This document shows, one piece after another, positions 8,645 through 17,900 of a stretch of 64,000 nt of DNA. Made by a program: the position numbers and the translations under genes. The notes under the pieces are model-generated. The model saw only the letters and a list, made by a program, of their open reading frames with translations, was not told the origin of the DNA and did no database searches. The stretch is from an uncultured Eubacterium sp. (GTDB lineage: Bacteria; Bacillota; Clostridia; Lachnospirales; Lachnospiraceae): the NCBI GenBank assembly GCA_910584345.1, contig CAJTZX010000007.1, positions 30,787 through 94,786 of the forward strand. The letters run 5' to 3'. The number at the start of each line of letters is the position of its first letter. Position 1 is the first letter of the stretch.

Positions 8645-10363
8645 ATGAAATGGCATAATGAGCAGATCTATCGTCTGATAAAAAACTATACAAAACCATA
8701 TAGATGCAGATTTGTAATCTTAATGATTGCTATGCTGATGAAAGTTCTTATAGATATGTCGTTTAGCATTATGTATGGTTTGATTGTTGATGAAATTATT
8801 TATTATAGAAATATGGAAGCTTTTTTTCAGCTGGTATTTGTTACATTTATTTTAGTATTTGCTTATATTTTTTCCAGTATCATTGAAACTGGCGCATTCT
8901 GGAATACACAGCTGAGATTTGTGCTGGATTTAAGAGTTGGGATTATGAAAAGTATTTATCATGCAAAAGCACGGTTTTTGGATCATATGAAATCGGGAGA
9001 TGTACTAAGAAGTGTTAATTTAGATACTCCTGAGTATATGAATGTGATTACGGATAATATTTTTGAGACGATTAGTACGGCAGCTGCATTGTTGGTGACA
9101 ATCGTTGTTTCTTTTTCTATTGATAAATATCTCGCTGTTGCAATGATGATTCAAATTCCACTTAGCTCGTACCTGACATTAAAGCTTGGGAATACAGCGA
9201 AAAAAAGTTCGGCATCTTTAAGGGCAAGACAGGGGGAATTAAACAGCTGGATTCTAGAGATCGTAAGAGGGGCCAGAGATATAAGGTTTTTAAATGCGCA
9301 GAACAATGCATTGAATTTATTTTCACAATATTATGGTGAAATACTGTTTCATTTAAAAAAATTGATGCAGGTAAATAATTATGTTCAATGTATTGGAAAA
9401 ATGATTGTATTGGTTTCTGATCTGTGTTTTTATGCAGTGGGCGCATATTTAGTTTATCATAACTTGATCTCTATAGGTGCTTTTATATCTATGGTTTCTT
9501 TAGCTGTATTTTCTCAAAAGCAGTTGACGAAGCTATGTGAATTTTACATTTTACTGAAATCCCGGCAGATAAGTTTGACAAATGTGTCAGATTACATAAA
9601 CCTGGAACAGGAAAATAACTCAGGAAAAGAAAAATTTATTTGTACAAAAGGAGAAATTGTAATAAAACACCTTGCTTTTGGATATACGTCGGACAGGGAT
9701 GTGTTCAAAGATTTTAACTTTTGCATACATCCGGGAGAACAAATTGCAGTGGTCGGAAAAAGTGGTTCGGGGAAAAGTACATTTGTAAAGTTATTAATTC
9801 AAATGTATGAACCCAATCAGGGGGAAATCTGGATAGATGGACAAAACATCATGAACTGTTCGTATAAGTCTGTACGTAAACAAATCGGTTATGTGCAGCA
9901 GGATGTATTTTTATTTGAAGGTACGATCCGCTATAATCTGACTCTGGGTGATTCTTCTTATCATGATGCTGAGATTATGCGGGCTTGTGAATATGCATGT
10001 ATTGACCAATTGATTGATTCACTGCCGGATGGTTTAAATACAATACTGGCTCCAAATGAAGTACAATTATCGGGAGGACAAAAGCAAAGGCTTGCGATAG
10101 CACGTGTGGTTTTACGAAATCCTGCAATCGTTATATTTGATGAAGTAACCTCTGCTCTGGATTCTGATACAGAAGAACTTATCCATAGGGCATGGCAAAA
10201 AATCAGTAAAAATAAGACATCCATTATCGTTACCCATCGTTTGGCATCTGCTATGCAGGCAGATAGGGTATTAGTGCTTAACCATGGATGTATAGAAGCT
10301 TGCGGTACACCGGAACAATTATATCAATCTAATAAATTATTTCAAGATTTGTTTCAGCTGTAA
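8645..10363 (+). CDS. ABC exporter, fused membrane and ATPase domains (first of two)
   Basis: 572-residue type IV ABC exporter half-transporter. Six membrane helices span about residues 20-310; the nucleotide-binding domain follows from about 335. Walker A is GKSGSGKST, Q-loop VQQDVFLF, signature LSGGQKQR, Walker B VIFDEVTSALD with the catalytic Glu, and H-loop VTHRLAS. No C39 peptidase domain is present, so it does not itself cleave double-glycine leaders. It has GAGGA before ATG 8645 and is followed 18 bases later by a second exporter of the same type, suggesting a heterodimer, though both have intact catalytic Glu and could be homodimers. The likely role is export of the ACP/glycosyltransferase cluster product. 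Confidence 0.88.
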   Translation: MKWHNEQIYRLIKNYTKPYRCRFVILMIAMLMKVLIDMSFSIMYGLIVDEIIYYRNMEAFFQLVFVTFILVFAYIFSSIIETGAFWNTQLRFVLDLRVGIMKSIYHAKARFLDHMKSGDVLRSVNLDTPEYMNVITDNIFETISTAAALLVTIVVSFSIDKYLAVAMMIQIPLSSYLTLKLGNTAKKSSASLRARQGELNSWILEIVRGARDIRFLNAQNNALNLFSQYYGEILFHLKKLMQVNNYVQCIGKMIVLVSDLCFYAVGAYLVYHNLISIGAFISMVSLAVFSQKQLTKLCEFYILLKSRQISLTNVSDYINLEQENNSGKEKFICTKGEIVIKHLAFGYTSDRDVFKDFNFCIHPGEQIAVVGKSGSGKSTFVKLLIQMYEPNQGEIWIDGQNIMNCSYKSVRKQIGYVQQDVFLFEGTIRYNLTLGDSSYHDAEIMRACEYACIDQLIDSLPDGLNTILAPNEVQLSGGQKQRLAIARVVLRNPAIVIFDEVTSALDSDTEELIHRAWQKISKNKTSIIVTHRLASAMQADRVLVLNHGCIEACGTPEQLYQSNKLFQDLFQL

Positions 10364-10381
10364 CAGAAAAAAGAGGGATGT

Positions 10382-12157
10382 ATGGCATCATTATTTGGTA
10401 CAATCAATAAAAAAAAGACGATAATAGAAAGGCATAAAGAGATCGTAAAATCTCATTTTAAATTACTGCTGGTTGTTTTTTTCCTAGAGGGGCTTATTTT
10501 AACATTGCAGATGATAGATCCATACTTTTATAAGGTCTTTATAGATAATGTTCTCATAGGAAAAGATTGGAACAGTTTTATTGTTGTGTGTTTCGGAAAA
10601 ATTGGTGTATGTATCTTCTTTGTCCTTTTTTGTACGATCAATAACCATGTAAAGTTTACCTTTTTTAATGGATTAATTTATCATATAAAAAAAGAAATAT
10701 TGAGTAATTTTTTACATATGCCTGCAAATAAACAGGAAGAATATCTGGCGGGCGACATGGAAGAGATTATAAATCAGGATATAGCAATGTTTGAAACATT
10801 TTGGAAAGAACAGATTATAAATTATTTGATCGATGTGGTATATATTGTTTCTCTGTTTTTTCTGATGATAAGAATAAATTTTAAGATGACTTTAATTCTT
10901 TGCCTTTTTATACCTGTTCCATACATTGTAAGCGGTATTTTAGGAAGATTTAATTATGGAAGACAACTGAAAAGAAGAAAGTTTTATGGATTATATGAAA
11001 ATTTAGTTTATGAAAGTCTTCAGGCATGGAAAGAAGTAAAAGCATTAGCCCTGGAAAAGCGATTTTTAATGAAATTTGTCGATTTACGACATAAAATTGC
11101 CAGATTTGATATTATAAGCGGATATTGTGAAGTAGCACAGGAATCTGTTGATTTTTTCAGTAAAATTGCGTCTACTAAAATTTTTATATACTTCATAGGC
11201 GGTTTGATTATTTTTGACGGCGGTATGACGGTGGGGGAACTGTTAATGTTTGCCGGTTATTATGAATTGTTTTATGAAAAGATAAATGCTGTAAATAAGA
11301 ACAATTATACATTTTTGAATAACTTACCATCACTGATGAAAGTACTCGAAATATTTGACTTAAAAAAAGAGCGTGGAAATGCGGTACAGCTTATCAAGAC
11401 AGATGTTATATTTCATGACGTGACGTTTCAATATGCGCAAAGAAATCATAGAATTCTGAATCAAATAAATTTAAATGTTTCAGAAAGAGAAAAAATATTA
11501 ATTGTAGGGAAAAGCGGATGTGGTAAAACAACATTGTTAAAGCTGATTTTGGGAATTTATCCTGTTTCTGAAGGGAGCATTTGCATCGGGGGATACAATA
11601 TAGAGTCTTTAGGTGAAGAATATATGTCAGGAAAAATAGGCGCTGTTCTGCAGGATAGTACGCTATTTGATATGACAATCAAAAGAAATTTATTGCTGGC
11701 GAATTGCAGTGCAACTGAGGCGGATATCATAAAGGCTTGCAAAATGGCAAATATATATGATGATATCCAGGCTCTTCCAGAACAATTTGAGACGGTAATA
11801 GGTGAAAGCGGCATCCGGCTGTCTGGAGGCCAAAAACAAAGATTAATTTTAGCAAGACTTTTTTTGACATCTATGCCAATCATTATTTTAGATGAGGTGA
11901 CGTCTGCATTAGATCCGGATTCTGAGACAGTGATTTATGAGTCATTCAAAGAATTTGGAAAGAATAAAACAATGATTATGGTGTCGCATCAATTTTCGGC
12001 AGCTGTATTTGCACAGCGGTGTATTGTTATGGATGAAGGGAAAATTGTCGCAGATGGGAATCTGGAAGATTTAATACACCATAACAACTATTTTATAAAA
12101 TTATTTAAGAATCAAAATCCGCGGCTGTATGAAATATTAAAAGGAGAAGGTGGGTAA
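10382..12157 (+). CDS. ABC exporter, fused membrane and ATPase domains (second of two)
   Basis: 591-residue ABC exporter, divergent from its neighbour. A six-helix membrane domain (about 25-310) precedes the ATPase: Walker A GKSGCGKTT, Q-loop LQDSTLFD, signature LSGGQKQR, Walker B IIILDEVTSALD, H-loop VSHQFSA. There is no N-terminal peptidase domain. Its stop overlaps the ATG of the broken BtrH-like gene (TAATG), showing a tightly packed operon. It probably works with the preceding exporter; substrate is inferred only from the cluster. The A+T richness matches the rest of the island and exceeds that of the flanking housekeeping genes. Confidence 0.87.
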   Translation: MASLFGTINKKKTIIERHKEIVKSHFKLLLVVFFLEGLILTLQMIDPYFYKVFIDNVLIGKDWNSFIVVCFGKIGVCIFFVLFCTINNHVKFTFFNGLIYHIKKEILSNFLHMPANKQEEYLAGDMEEIINQDIAMFETFWKEQIINYLIDVVYIVSLFFLMIRINFKMTLILCLFIPVPYIVSGILGRFNYGRQLKRRKFYGLYENLVYESLQAWKEVKALALEKRFLMKFVDLRHKIARFDIISGYCEVAQESVDFFSKIASTKIFIYFIGGLIIFDGGMTVGELLMFAGYYELFYEKINAVNKNNYTFLNNLPSLMKVLEIFDLKKERGNAVQLIKTDVIFHDVTFQYAQRNHRILNQINLNVSEREKILIVGKSGCGKTTLLKLILGIYPVSEGSICIGGYNIESLGEEYMSGKIGAVLQDSTLFDMTIKRNLLLANCSATEADIIKACKMANIYDDIQALPEQFETVIGESGIRLSGGQKQRLILARLFLTSMPIIILDEVTSALDPDSETVIYESFKEFGKNKTMIMVSHQFSAAVFAQRCIVMDEGKIVADGNLEDLIHHNNYFIKLFKNQNPRLYEILKGEGG

Positions 12158-12786
12158 TGATTGAATTTTATTCTGCAAAGCATTCATATTATGATGAATA
12201 TAAATCATGTTGTGTACATAATTGCGTTAGACAATATTGGAGTATTATGGGTTTGAAGATGCAAGATTACTGATTAATTCAAACTATTCCTTTAATGTGA
12301 AAATTGAGTTAAATGAAAGGGAGATTATAATAGGGCGAGAAGTTAAAATTTCTCAAGAGCAATTGTCTCAGCTATATTATCCGCTTTATTCGATAAACAG
12401 AAAAAGAAAACTGTTCAAATTTCAGTTGTCAATTTTATTGATAAAAGGGATTGATACGAATGGATTATGTGATGATTTTGATGAAGTTCTTAAAAAATGG
12501 GAGTATATTCTATTACTATTATTAAAGATGAAGTATATTGAAGAGAATTACCGTTCATGTCAAAAGATAGTAGCATATATAGAGCAGATCTATTTTATGG
12601 AAGTTATGCAAAGATGGATGCCTGCATTCAATTGTCAACTGTTACGAATAATCTTTTTATGAAATATATATGTCGCAATGATAACCATATTTTAGATAAA
12701 AAATCATGGATTATTACAAACAGCTGTATGAAATAGATTATTTACTGGTTCGTGAGCTTTATGATTGTTTGACCGCATGCATATGA
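12157..12786 (+). pseudogene. Frameshifted gene, N-terminus like BtrH-family acyltransferases
   Basis: From ATG 12157 a frame runs MIEFYSAKHSYYDEYKSCC and VHNCVRQYW before a stop near 12270. The natural continuation lies in another frame from about 12237 (LEYYGFEDARLLINSNYSFN) to 12662. A third segment (AKMDACIQLSTVTNNLFMKY) is in a further frame from about 12600, and a fourth (KQLYEIDYLLVRELYDCLT) runs to TGA 12784-12786. At least three frameshifts are thus needed to rebuild a protein of roughly 205 residues. The opening pattern, His/Cys-rich then CxxxxxRQYLEYYG, resembles the BtrH N-terminal domain; BtrH moves an acyl group from an ACP onto butirosin. That would fit the ACP at 6940, but the assignment is tentative. 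Confidence 0.5.
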
Positions 12787-12943
12787 AGCCATAGCCACAA
12801 TTATCTTTATATGTTTTGAAAGTCCAACATATGAAATAAGATGTCTGTATTTCAGTATATTTTTAAAAAATTGTATGGTAACATTTTCCGCTGATTTGTG
12901 CTATGATAAATACGTTCCAAAATATGAGAGATGTAACAGGTGT

Positions 12944-12972
12944 GTAACAGTTCAGATTGCCTGAGCTGTTGC
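12944..12972. repeat. Dispersed mini-palindrome, copy at 12.9 kb
   Basis: GTAACAGTTCAG (12944-12955) faces CTGAGCTGTTGC (12961-12972), an imperfect palindrome. A related half, GTTGAAACTGTTGC, follows at about 12988-13001. Other copies lie at 2027, 19237, 19404, 41447 and 58238. The surrounding space 12787-13031 holds nothing else firm. Confidence 0.55.
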
Positions 12973-13031
12973 AAACAAAATGATTTGTTGAAACTGTTGC
13001 AAATAACTTTGACTTCAGGAGGGAAACCAAA

Positions 13032-13718
13032 ATGAAAAGGTTTAGGAAAATTACATGTGGCTGTCTGGCAGCCGCAATCATTGCCGCACCATTGGCAGCC
13101 GCTCCGCTGACCGTGCAAGCGGCTGCGCCAAAGCTTAACAAATCCTCAGCTGTTATGACAGTTGGCAAGAAAATGACATTAAAAGTGCAAAATATCAAAA
13201 AGGGAACTGCCATTCAATGGTCAAGTTCAAAAAAGGCAGTTGCAGCTGTATCATCTAAAGGGGTGGTAACAGCAAAATCAGCGGGAAAAGCAACCATTAA
13301 AGCGGTTGTAAATAAAAAGGCACTCAAATGTAAGATTACGGTAAAAGAACAGGCAAAGCCTGATTCGAATCCGGATTTGAATGAACAGGATATTTCTGCT
13401 TTATTAGCCGGAAAATCTTATAAAGGGACTGCAGATACACCGGCTGGAAGCATCGACGTGTTAAATATTACTTTTCATGAAGACGGCACAGCGTCAGGAT
13501 CGAAGATGAATGAAACGACGATGATGCCGGAAGAATTTTCCGGAACATATAAGGCTGTTTTAAAAGAAAAAACGGCAGTCATTACAGTAGAATCTGATGG
13601 AAATACGTTGACCGAACAACTTACAGCAGAAAGTGAGGATTTTACAAAATTTTCTGCAGCTAAAAAAATTATGGGAATGGATATTTCTATCACAGTAGAA
13701 GAAATAAAAGAAGCGTAG
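13032..13718 (+). CDS. Secreted Big_2 (bacterial Ig-like) domain protein
   Basis: 228-residue exported protein. A signal peptide (about 1-32) has basic KRFRK, a hydrophobic Ala/Ile core and an ending like VQAAA. Residues about 35-112 form one Big_2 domain: NKSSAVMTVGKKMTLKV, IQWSSSKKAVAAVSSKGVVT, KSAGKATIKAVV. The remaining part (about 120-228) has repeated beta-strand pattern with FHEDGTASGS and FSGTYKAVLKEKTAVI and resembles small lipocalin-like domains of gut Firmicutes; I do not know its ligand. No sortase motif or lipobox is visible, so it is probably released or wall-associated through the Ig-like domain. It has CAGGAGGG before ATG 13032 and its own terminator at 13733, so it is monocistronic. 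Confidence 0.8.
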   Translation: MKRFRKITCGCLAAAIIAAPLAAAPLTVQAAAPKLNKSSAVMTVGKKMTLKVQNIKKGTAIQWSSSKKAVAAVSSKGVVTAKSAGKATIKAVVNKKALKCKITVKEQAKPDSNPDLNEQDISALLAGKSYKGTADTPAGSIDVLNITFHEDGTASGSKMNETTMMPEEFSGTYKAVLKEKTAVITVESDGNTLTEQLTAESEDFTKFSAAKKIMGMDISITVEEIKEA

Positions 13719-13732
13719 TAGACAGTAAAAAG

Positions 13733-13792
13733 ATCTGTGTCGACAGGGAGCAGCCATATTTAAGACCGCTCCGGCCAGACACAGATTTTTTG
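13733..13792 (+). terminator. Rho-independent terminator after the Big_2 gene
   Basis: ATCTGTGTC (13733-13741) pairs perfectly with GACACAGAT (13778-13786) and is followed directly by TTTTTT. Confidence 0.85.
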
Positions 13793-13852
13793 TTGGGAAA
13801 CTATATGCGAAAATTAGGTGTTATGTTTTTTGGGGATTCCTTGAATTTCGGC

Positions 13853-13882
13853 TTTACATCTTGATGAAAAAGAAGTTATAAT
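13853..13882 (+). promoter_or_regulatory. Promoter for aldo/keto reductase and symporter
   Basis: TTTACA (13853-13858), 18 bases, TATAAT (13877-13882), about 40 bases ahead of ATG 13923. Confidence 0.6.
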
Positions 13883-13922
13883 AGAAAATGCTAACAAAAA
13901 GACAAAGAAGGAGGGAAATTGA

Positions 13923-14951
13923 ATGCAAAAAGTTATTCTGGGCAAAACAGGCATTACAGTCAATAAAAACGGATTTGGCGCCTTGCCGATTCAGCGTATT
14001 TCAAAAGAGGATGCTGTCTATTTAGTACGTAAGGCGTATGATGCAGGGATTACTTATTTTGATACAGCCAGATGGTATACAGACAGCGAGGAAAAGCTGG
14101 GTGAAGCGTTTGACGGTATGAGGGAGCATGTATATATAGCAACCAAAACAGGGGCAGCGGATGTAGAGACATTTTGGAAAGATTTGGAGACGTCTTTACG
14201 TAATTTGCGTACCGATTATATCGATGTTTATCAGTTCCACAATCCGCCGTTTTGTCCAAAGCCGGGAGATGGCAGCGGCTTATATGAAGCGATGCTGGAG
14301 GCAAAAGCGCAGGGCAAAATACATCATATTGGGATTACGAATCACAGATTAGCAGTTGCACAGGAAGCCATTGCGTCTGGTTTATATGAAACGCTGCAAT
14401 TTCCATTTAGCTATTTAAGCGGGCAACAGGAGTTGGATTTGGTGGAAGCATGTAAACAGGCGGATATGGGATTTGTTGCAATGAAAGCGTTGTCCGGTGG
14501 CTTGATTACAAATTCTGCGGCAGCGTATGCTTTTTTAGCACAGTATGAGAATGTACTACCGATTTGGGGAGTACAAAAAGAGGCGGAATTAGATGAATTT
14601 ATTACTTATATAGAACATCCGCCAGTCCTGACAGAGGAGCTTGAACAGCTGGTATCTCATGACAGAGAGGAATTAAGCGGAGAATTTTGCAGGGGATGCG
14701 GATATTGTATGCCTTGCCCTGTTGGTATTGAGATAAATACATGTGCAAGAATGTCGCTGCTGATCCGTCGTTCGCCGTCAAAAGCGCAGCTGACAGCGCA
14801 GGCGCAGGAGATGATGAAAAAAATTGAAGATTGTCTGCACTGTGGACAATGTAAGGGCAAATGTCCATATGAGCTTGATACCCCGACGTTGTTAGAAAAG
14901 AATTACAAAGACTATCAGCGCATATTAGCAGGTGAAATTCAAGTAGATTAG
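13923..14951 (+). CDS. Aldo/keto reductase with C-terminal 4Fe-4S ferredoxin tail
   Basis: 342 residues. The first about 250 form an AKR barrel: GITVNKNGFGALPIQRIS, ITYFDTARWYTDSEEKLGEAF (catalytic Asp and Tyr), VYIATKTGA, YIDVYQFHNP and IGITNHR. The tail carries two cysteine clusters, CRGCGYCMPCPVGI and CLHCGQCKGKCPYEL, each the CxxCxxC..CP pattern of a 4Fe-4S site. Such fusions occur in anaerobes and presumably couple ferredoxin-type electron transfer to an NAD(P)H carbonyl reductase; the substrate is unknown. A homologue lies at 18-19.2 kb on the other strand. The ribosome site AAGGAGGG precedes ATG 13923. The symporter begins 48 bases downstream and may share the transcript. Confidence 0.88.
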   Translation: MQKVILGKTGITVNKNGFGALPIQRISKEDAVYLVRKAYDAGITYFDTARWYTDSEEKLGEAFDGMREHVYIATKTGAADVETFWKDLETSLRNLRTDYIDVYQFHNPPFCPKPGDGSGLYEAMLEAKAQGKIHHIGITNHRLAVAQEAIASGLYETLQFPFSYLSGQQELDLVEACKQADMGFVAMKALSGGLITNSAAAYAFLAQYENVLPIWGVQKEAELDEFITYIEHPPVLTEELEQLVSHDREELSGEFCRGCGYCMPCPVGIEINTCARMSLLIRRSPSKAQLTAQAQEMMKKIEDCLHCGQCKGKCPYELDTPTLLEKNYKDYQRILAGEIQVD

Positions 14952-14999
14952 AATGATCTGTTATAAATGAAAAATAAGAGGAAGCAAAAGGAGTTTGGT

Positions 15000-16406
15000 A
15001 TGAAACAGGAGAAAAAAAGAAATTCGTTTTCAGGATCGATCGGATTTGTGCTGGCGGCAGCCGGAAGTGCGGTAGGTCTTGGAAATATCTGGAGGTTTCC
15101 GTATCTGGCTGCAAAAGACGGCGGCGGATTGTTTTTAGTGCTATATTTAATACTGGCGCTGACCTTTGGATTTACACTATTGACTACGGAAGTTGCAATT
15201 GGCAGGAAGACAAAGCAAAGCCCATTGACAGCATATGGAAAAATTCATGCAAAATGGAAACCGCTTGGAATCATAGCATGTCTTGTGCCGGTGATTATTA
15301 TGCCTTATTACTGTGTGATAGGCGGATGGGTAGTAAAATATTTGATTGCCTTTTTGACAGGAGAAGGAAAGCAGGCAGCTGAGGATGGATATTTTACTGG
15401 ATTTATTACTGCAGATATAGAGCCTATGATATTACTATGTGTATTTTTATTTGCCGTAGCGTTTATTGTATTTCGTGGGGTGAATAAGGGAATTGAAACG
15501 TCGTCAAAGATTATTATGCCGCTGCTTTTGCTCCTTGTGATTGGCATTTCGGTATTTTCTCTGACCATTCGGCATACGGATGAGTCGGGCGCTGTACGTA
15601 CCGGATTGGAAGGATTTCAGATTTATGTAATTCCTAATTTTGAGGGGCTTACCGTACAAAGATTTTTCACAGTGTTGTTAGATGCGATGAGCCAGTTATT
15701 TTTTAGTTTAAGCGTGGCAATGGGAATTATGATTTCTTATGGATCTTACGTACAGGATGATGCAAATCTTGGCAAGTCTATTAATCAGATTGAGTTTTTT
15801 GATACAATTGTTGCATTTTTGGCTGGCGTTATGATTATTCCGGCCGTATTTACGTTTATGGGCAGAGAAGGAATGGAAGCTTCAGGGCCAAGCCTGATGT
15901 TTGTGTCTTTGCCAAAAGTCTTTGCGGCAATGGGCGGAGTTGGAAATATTATCGGCGCTTTATTTTTTGCAATGGTGCTGTTTGCCGCGCTTACAAGTGC
16001 GGTATCGGTTATGGAAGCAGTTGTATCCAGTTTTATGGATGAGTTTCATGTATCACGTGTGAAAGCTGCAGTGATCGAGACAGTGATTGCGTTAGCAGGT
16101 GGTATTCTTGTATGTCTTGGGTATAATAAACTGTATTTTGAATTTGAACTCCCGAATGGTGCGGTTGGACAGATTTTGGATATTATGGATTATATCAGTA
16201 ATAATGCATTAATGCCGATTGTAGCGATTGGTACATGTATTTTGATAGGATGGATTGTAAAGCCAGGCTTGATTATTAAGGAAGTGGAAAAATCCGGTTG
16301 TACCTTTGGAAGAAAAAGATTGTATGTAGTAATGATTCGTTTTATTGCTCCGATATTGCTTGTTGTGCTGCTGCTTAAATCGATTGGCATTTTGACAATT
16401 ATTTAA
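15000..16406 (+). CDS. SNF-family sodium-dependent amino-acid-type symporter
   Basis: 468-residue integral membrane protein of the neurotransmitter:sodium symporter family. The hallmark first helix, SGSIGFVLAAAGSAVGLGNI followed by WRFPY, is present near residues 10-35 and contains the sodium- and substrate-binding unwound segment. Roughly eleven to twelve membrane helices follow, ending FIAPILLVVLLLKSIGILTI. Bacterial members import amino acids such as Trp, Tyr, Leu or Ala with sodium; the substrate here is not readable. An in-frame ATG at 14967 exists, but AAAGGAG seven bases before ATG 15000 supports the shorter form. It follows the aldo/keto reductase on the same strand; a functional link is not evident. 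Confidence 0.9.
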   Translation: MKQEKKRNSFSGSIGFVLAAAGSAVGLGNIWRFPYLAAKDGGGLFLVLYLILALTFGFTLLTTEVAIGRKTKQSPLTAYGKIHAKWKPLGIIACLVPVIIMPYYCVIGGWVVKYLIAFLTGEGKQAAEDGYFTGFITADIEPMILLCVFLFAVAFIVFRGVNKGIETSSKIIMPLLLLLVIGISVFSLTIRHTDESGAVRTGLEGFQIYVIPNFEGLTVQRFFTVLLDAMSQLFFSLSVAMGIMISYGSYVQDDANLGKSINQIEFFDTIVAFLAGVMIIPAVFTFMGREGMEASGPSLMFVSLPKVFAAMGGVGNIIGALFFAMVLFAALTSAVSVMEAVVSSFMDEFHVSRVKAAVIETVIALAGGILVCLGYNKLYFEFELPNGAVGQILDIMDYISNNALMPIVAIGTCILIGWIVKPGLIIKEVEKSGCTFGRKRLYVVMIRFIAPILLVVLLLKSIGILTII

Positions 16407-16423
16407 GCCAGAAAATCATTTTA

Positions 16424-16458
16424 TGCATTTTATTATGAGCCCAAAAACATAAAATGCG
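16424..16458. terminator. Hairpin after the symporter gene
   Basis: GCATTTTAT (16425-16433) pairs with ATAAAATGC (16449-16457). There is no T-run, so it may be a weak terminator or a processing stem. Confidence 0.35.
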
Positions 16459-16559
16459 TGACAGGGCATTTTACAGCGTCGGTTTCTGTTACAAACTGAA
16501 TGACATGGTTCGCTTTTCGTGTTAAGATACAGGTGTGAAAAAGATGCGGAGGTGGTTTC

Positions 16560-17213
16560 GTGCTGTTTCTGATCGACTATGAGAATGTTGGAAGGGCAGG
16601 AATGCGCGGCTGTGAATATCTGGATGTGCAGGATCATGTGGTACTGTTTTACAGTGAAGGCAAAAAGAATGCTGAGCGCAGAAGCCTGGATCAAATTACA
16701 TCTTCCGGGTGTGTATTTGAAATATGCAAATTGTACCGTATGGGAAAAAATGCGCTGGATTTTTATATCGCGTCTAAGCTTGGAGAAATGATTGGCCGCG
16801 GATATGCGGGGATTTCTGTGATTGTAAGCAACGATCACGGTTTTCAGGCAGTCCGTGATTACTGGGAGAAGAAAGCAGATTGTAAAAGAACGATATGCTT
16901 GTCTGCATGTATAGAAGATGGGATTGTCAGCGGTAACGAGAACAATCATCGGACAAATGAATTAAGGCGCCTACGTGAAAAACTTGCGATTGGTGGATAT
17001 TATTCGGCTTATACGGAGCGGATGCGGATTCGAAAAGTATTGGAAAGACTGTTTGCAGGAACCGAGTATGAGACAATGACAGATGATATACAAAATCTGA
17101 TCGAAGGAAAAGAAAAGACGTCCAAAATCATTTATCTAAGCAGCCTGCATCTGTTTGGCAGGAAGAGCGGACTGGAAATCTATAATACGATAAAAGCATG
17201 TGAGGAATTGTAA
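16560..17213 (+). CDS. NYN/PIN-like domain protein
   Basis: 217 residues, GTG start with GGAGGTGG just upstream. The N-terminal half is a PIN-like fold of the NYN type: LFLIDYENVG (first acidic site), GKNALDFYIASKLG (second) and IVSNDHGFQAVRDYW (third), the arrangement of Mg-dependent ribonucleases. The C-terminal part from about 120 is helical and charged, without a motif I recognise. A role in RNA cleavage is inferred from the domain only. The next gene starts 27 bases downstream and is probably co-transcribed. A second, larger NYN protein is at 35235 but is not closely similar. Confidence 0.7.
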   Translation: MLFLIDYENVGRAGMRGCEYLDVQDHVVLFYSEGKKNAERRSLDQITSSGCVFEICKLYRMGKNALDFYIASKLGEMIGRGYAGISVIVSNDHGFQAVRDYWEKKADCKRTICLSACIEDGIVSGNENNHRTNELRRLREKLAIGGYYSAYTERMRIRKVLERLFAGTEYETMTDDIQNLIEGKEKTSKIIYLSSLHLFGRKSGLEIYNTIKACEEL

Positions 17214-17240
17214 AAGGATTCCTGCAGGGAGGAAGGACCG

Positions 17241-17900
17241 ATGGCGGAGAAAATGTTGGTTACGCAGGCTCTTGATGAAAGAGATTTGCTGGTAAAGAAG
17301 ATTTCAGATAAAATCTGCAAAGCTAGATTTGTCGATACGGTGAAATGTAGTGAGACTAAGGTATGCGAAGCCCGTATGACAAGAGAGGATTTTGAAAAAG
17401 AAGCAAAAGCTGCTTTTCAGCAGATTATGGATTTGATTGACCGTTATCAGAAAATAGATGTGCAAATTGTTAATTCGAATGCGAATACCTATATTGTAAC
17501 ATCTTATGGCAGGATGAGCGTCGCGAGCGCCATTGCTATAAGAGGAAGAATGCGCGGAACCGGTTCCTATGAGGATCGTGCAGATTTTGAAGGAAATTTA
17601 AAACAGGTTATGCAGCAACAATATGAGAAGAGCGTGCAGTTTGCAGAAAGCCGCAACCAGAAGCTGCAAAGTACGGCTGAAGATATGCGGTTAAGTATTC
17701 TTGGCAAAGATACTAGAGGAAAGGAAGAGAAGCCTTTGGAAGTTGTAGAGACGTATGTAAAGGAAAATACAACAGAATTGGCTGACCCGCTGGGCATTCT
17801 TAAGAAAATGGAGGAAATGTCAGAAAAAAGGGAACATGTTTTGCGAGAACTGGATACGCAGATTAAAGTATCAAATGCTACTACATATATTGAATTTTAG
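17241..17900 (+). CDS. Conserved coiled-coil protein, possibly DIP1984-like, unknown
   Basis: 219 residues, mostly charged helix. Notable are two similar short segments, QIVNSNANTYIVTSYGRMSV near 75-95 and QIKVSNATTYIEF at the extreme C-terminus, plus AIAIRGRMRGTGSYEDRADF. The combination of an N-terminal helical part and an N-x-x-N-A-x-T segment followed by a conserved Arg recalls DIP1984 ('septicolysin'-annotated) proteins, whose role is unknown. No signal peptide or membrane helix is seen, so it is probably cytoplasmic. Pairing with the NYN protein 27 bases upstream suggests a joint function, possibly RNA-related, but this is only guilt by association. Confidence 0.5.
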   Translation: MAEKMLVTQALDERDLLVKKISDKICKARFVDTVKCSETKVCEARMTREDFEKEAKAAFQQIMDLIDRYQKIDVQIVNSNANTYIVTSYGRMSVASAIAIRGRMRGTGSYEDRADFEGNLKQVMQQQYEKSVQFAESRNQKLQSTAEDMRLSILGKDTRGKEEKPLEVVETYVKENTTELADPLGILKKMEEMSEKREHVLRELDTQIKVSNATTYIEF

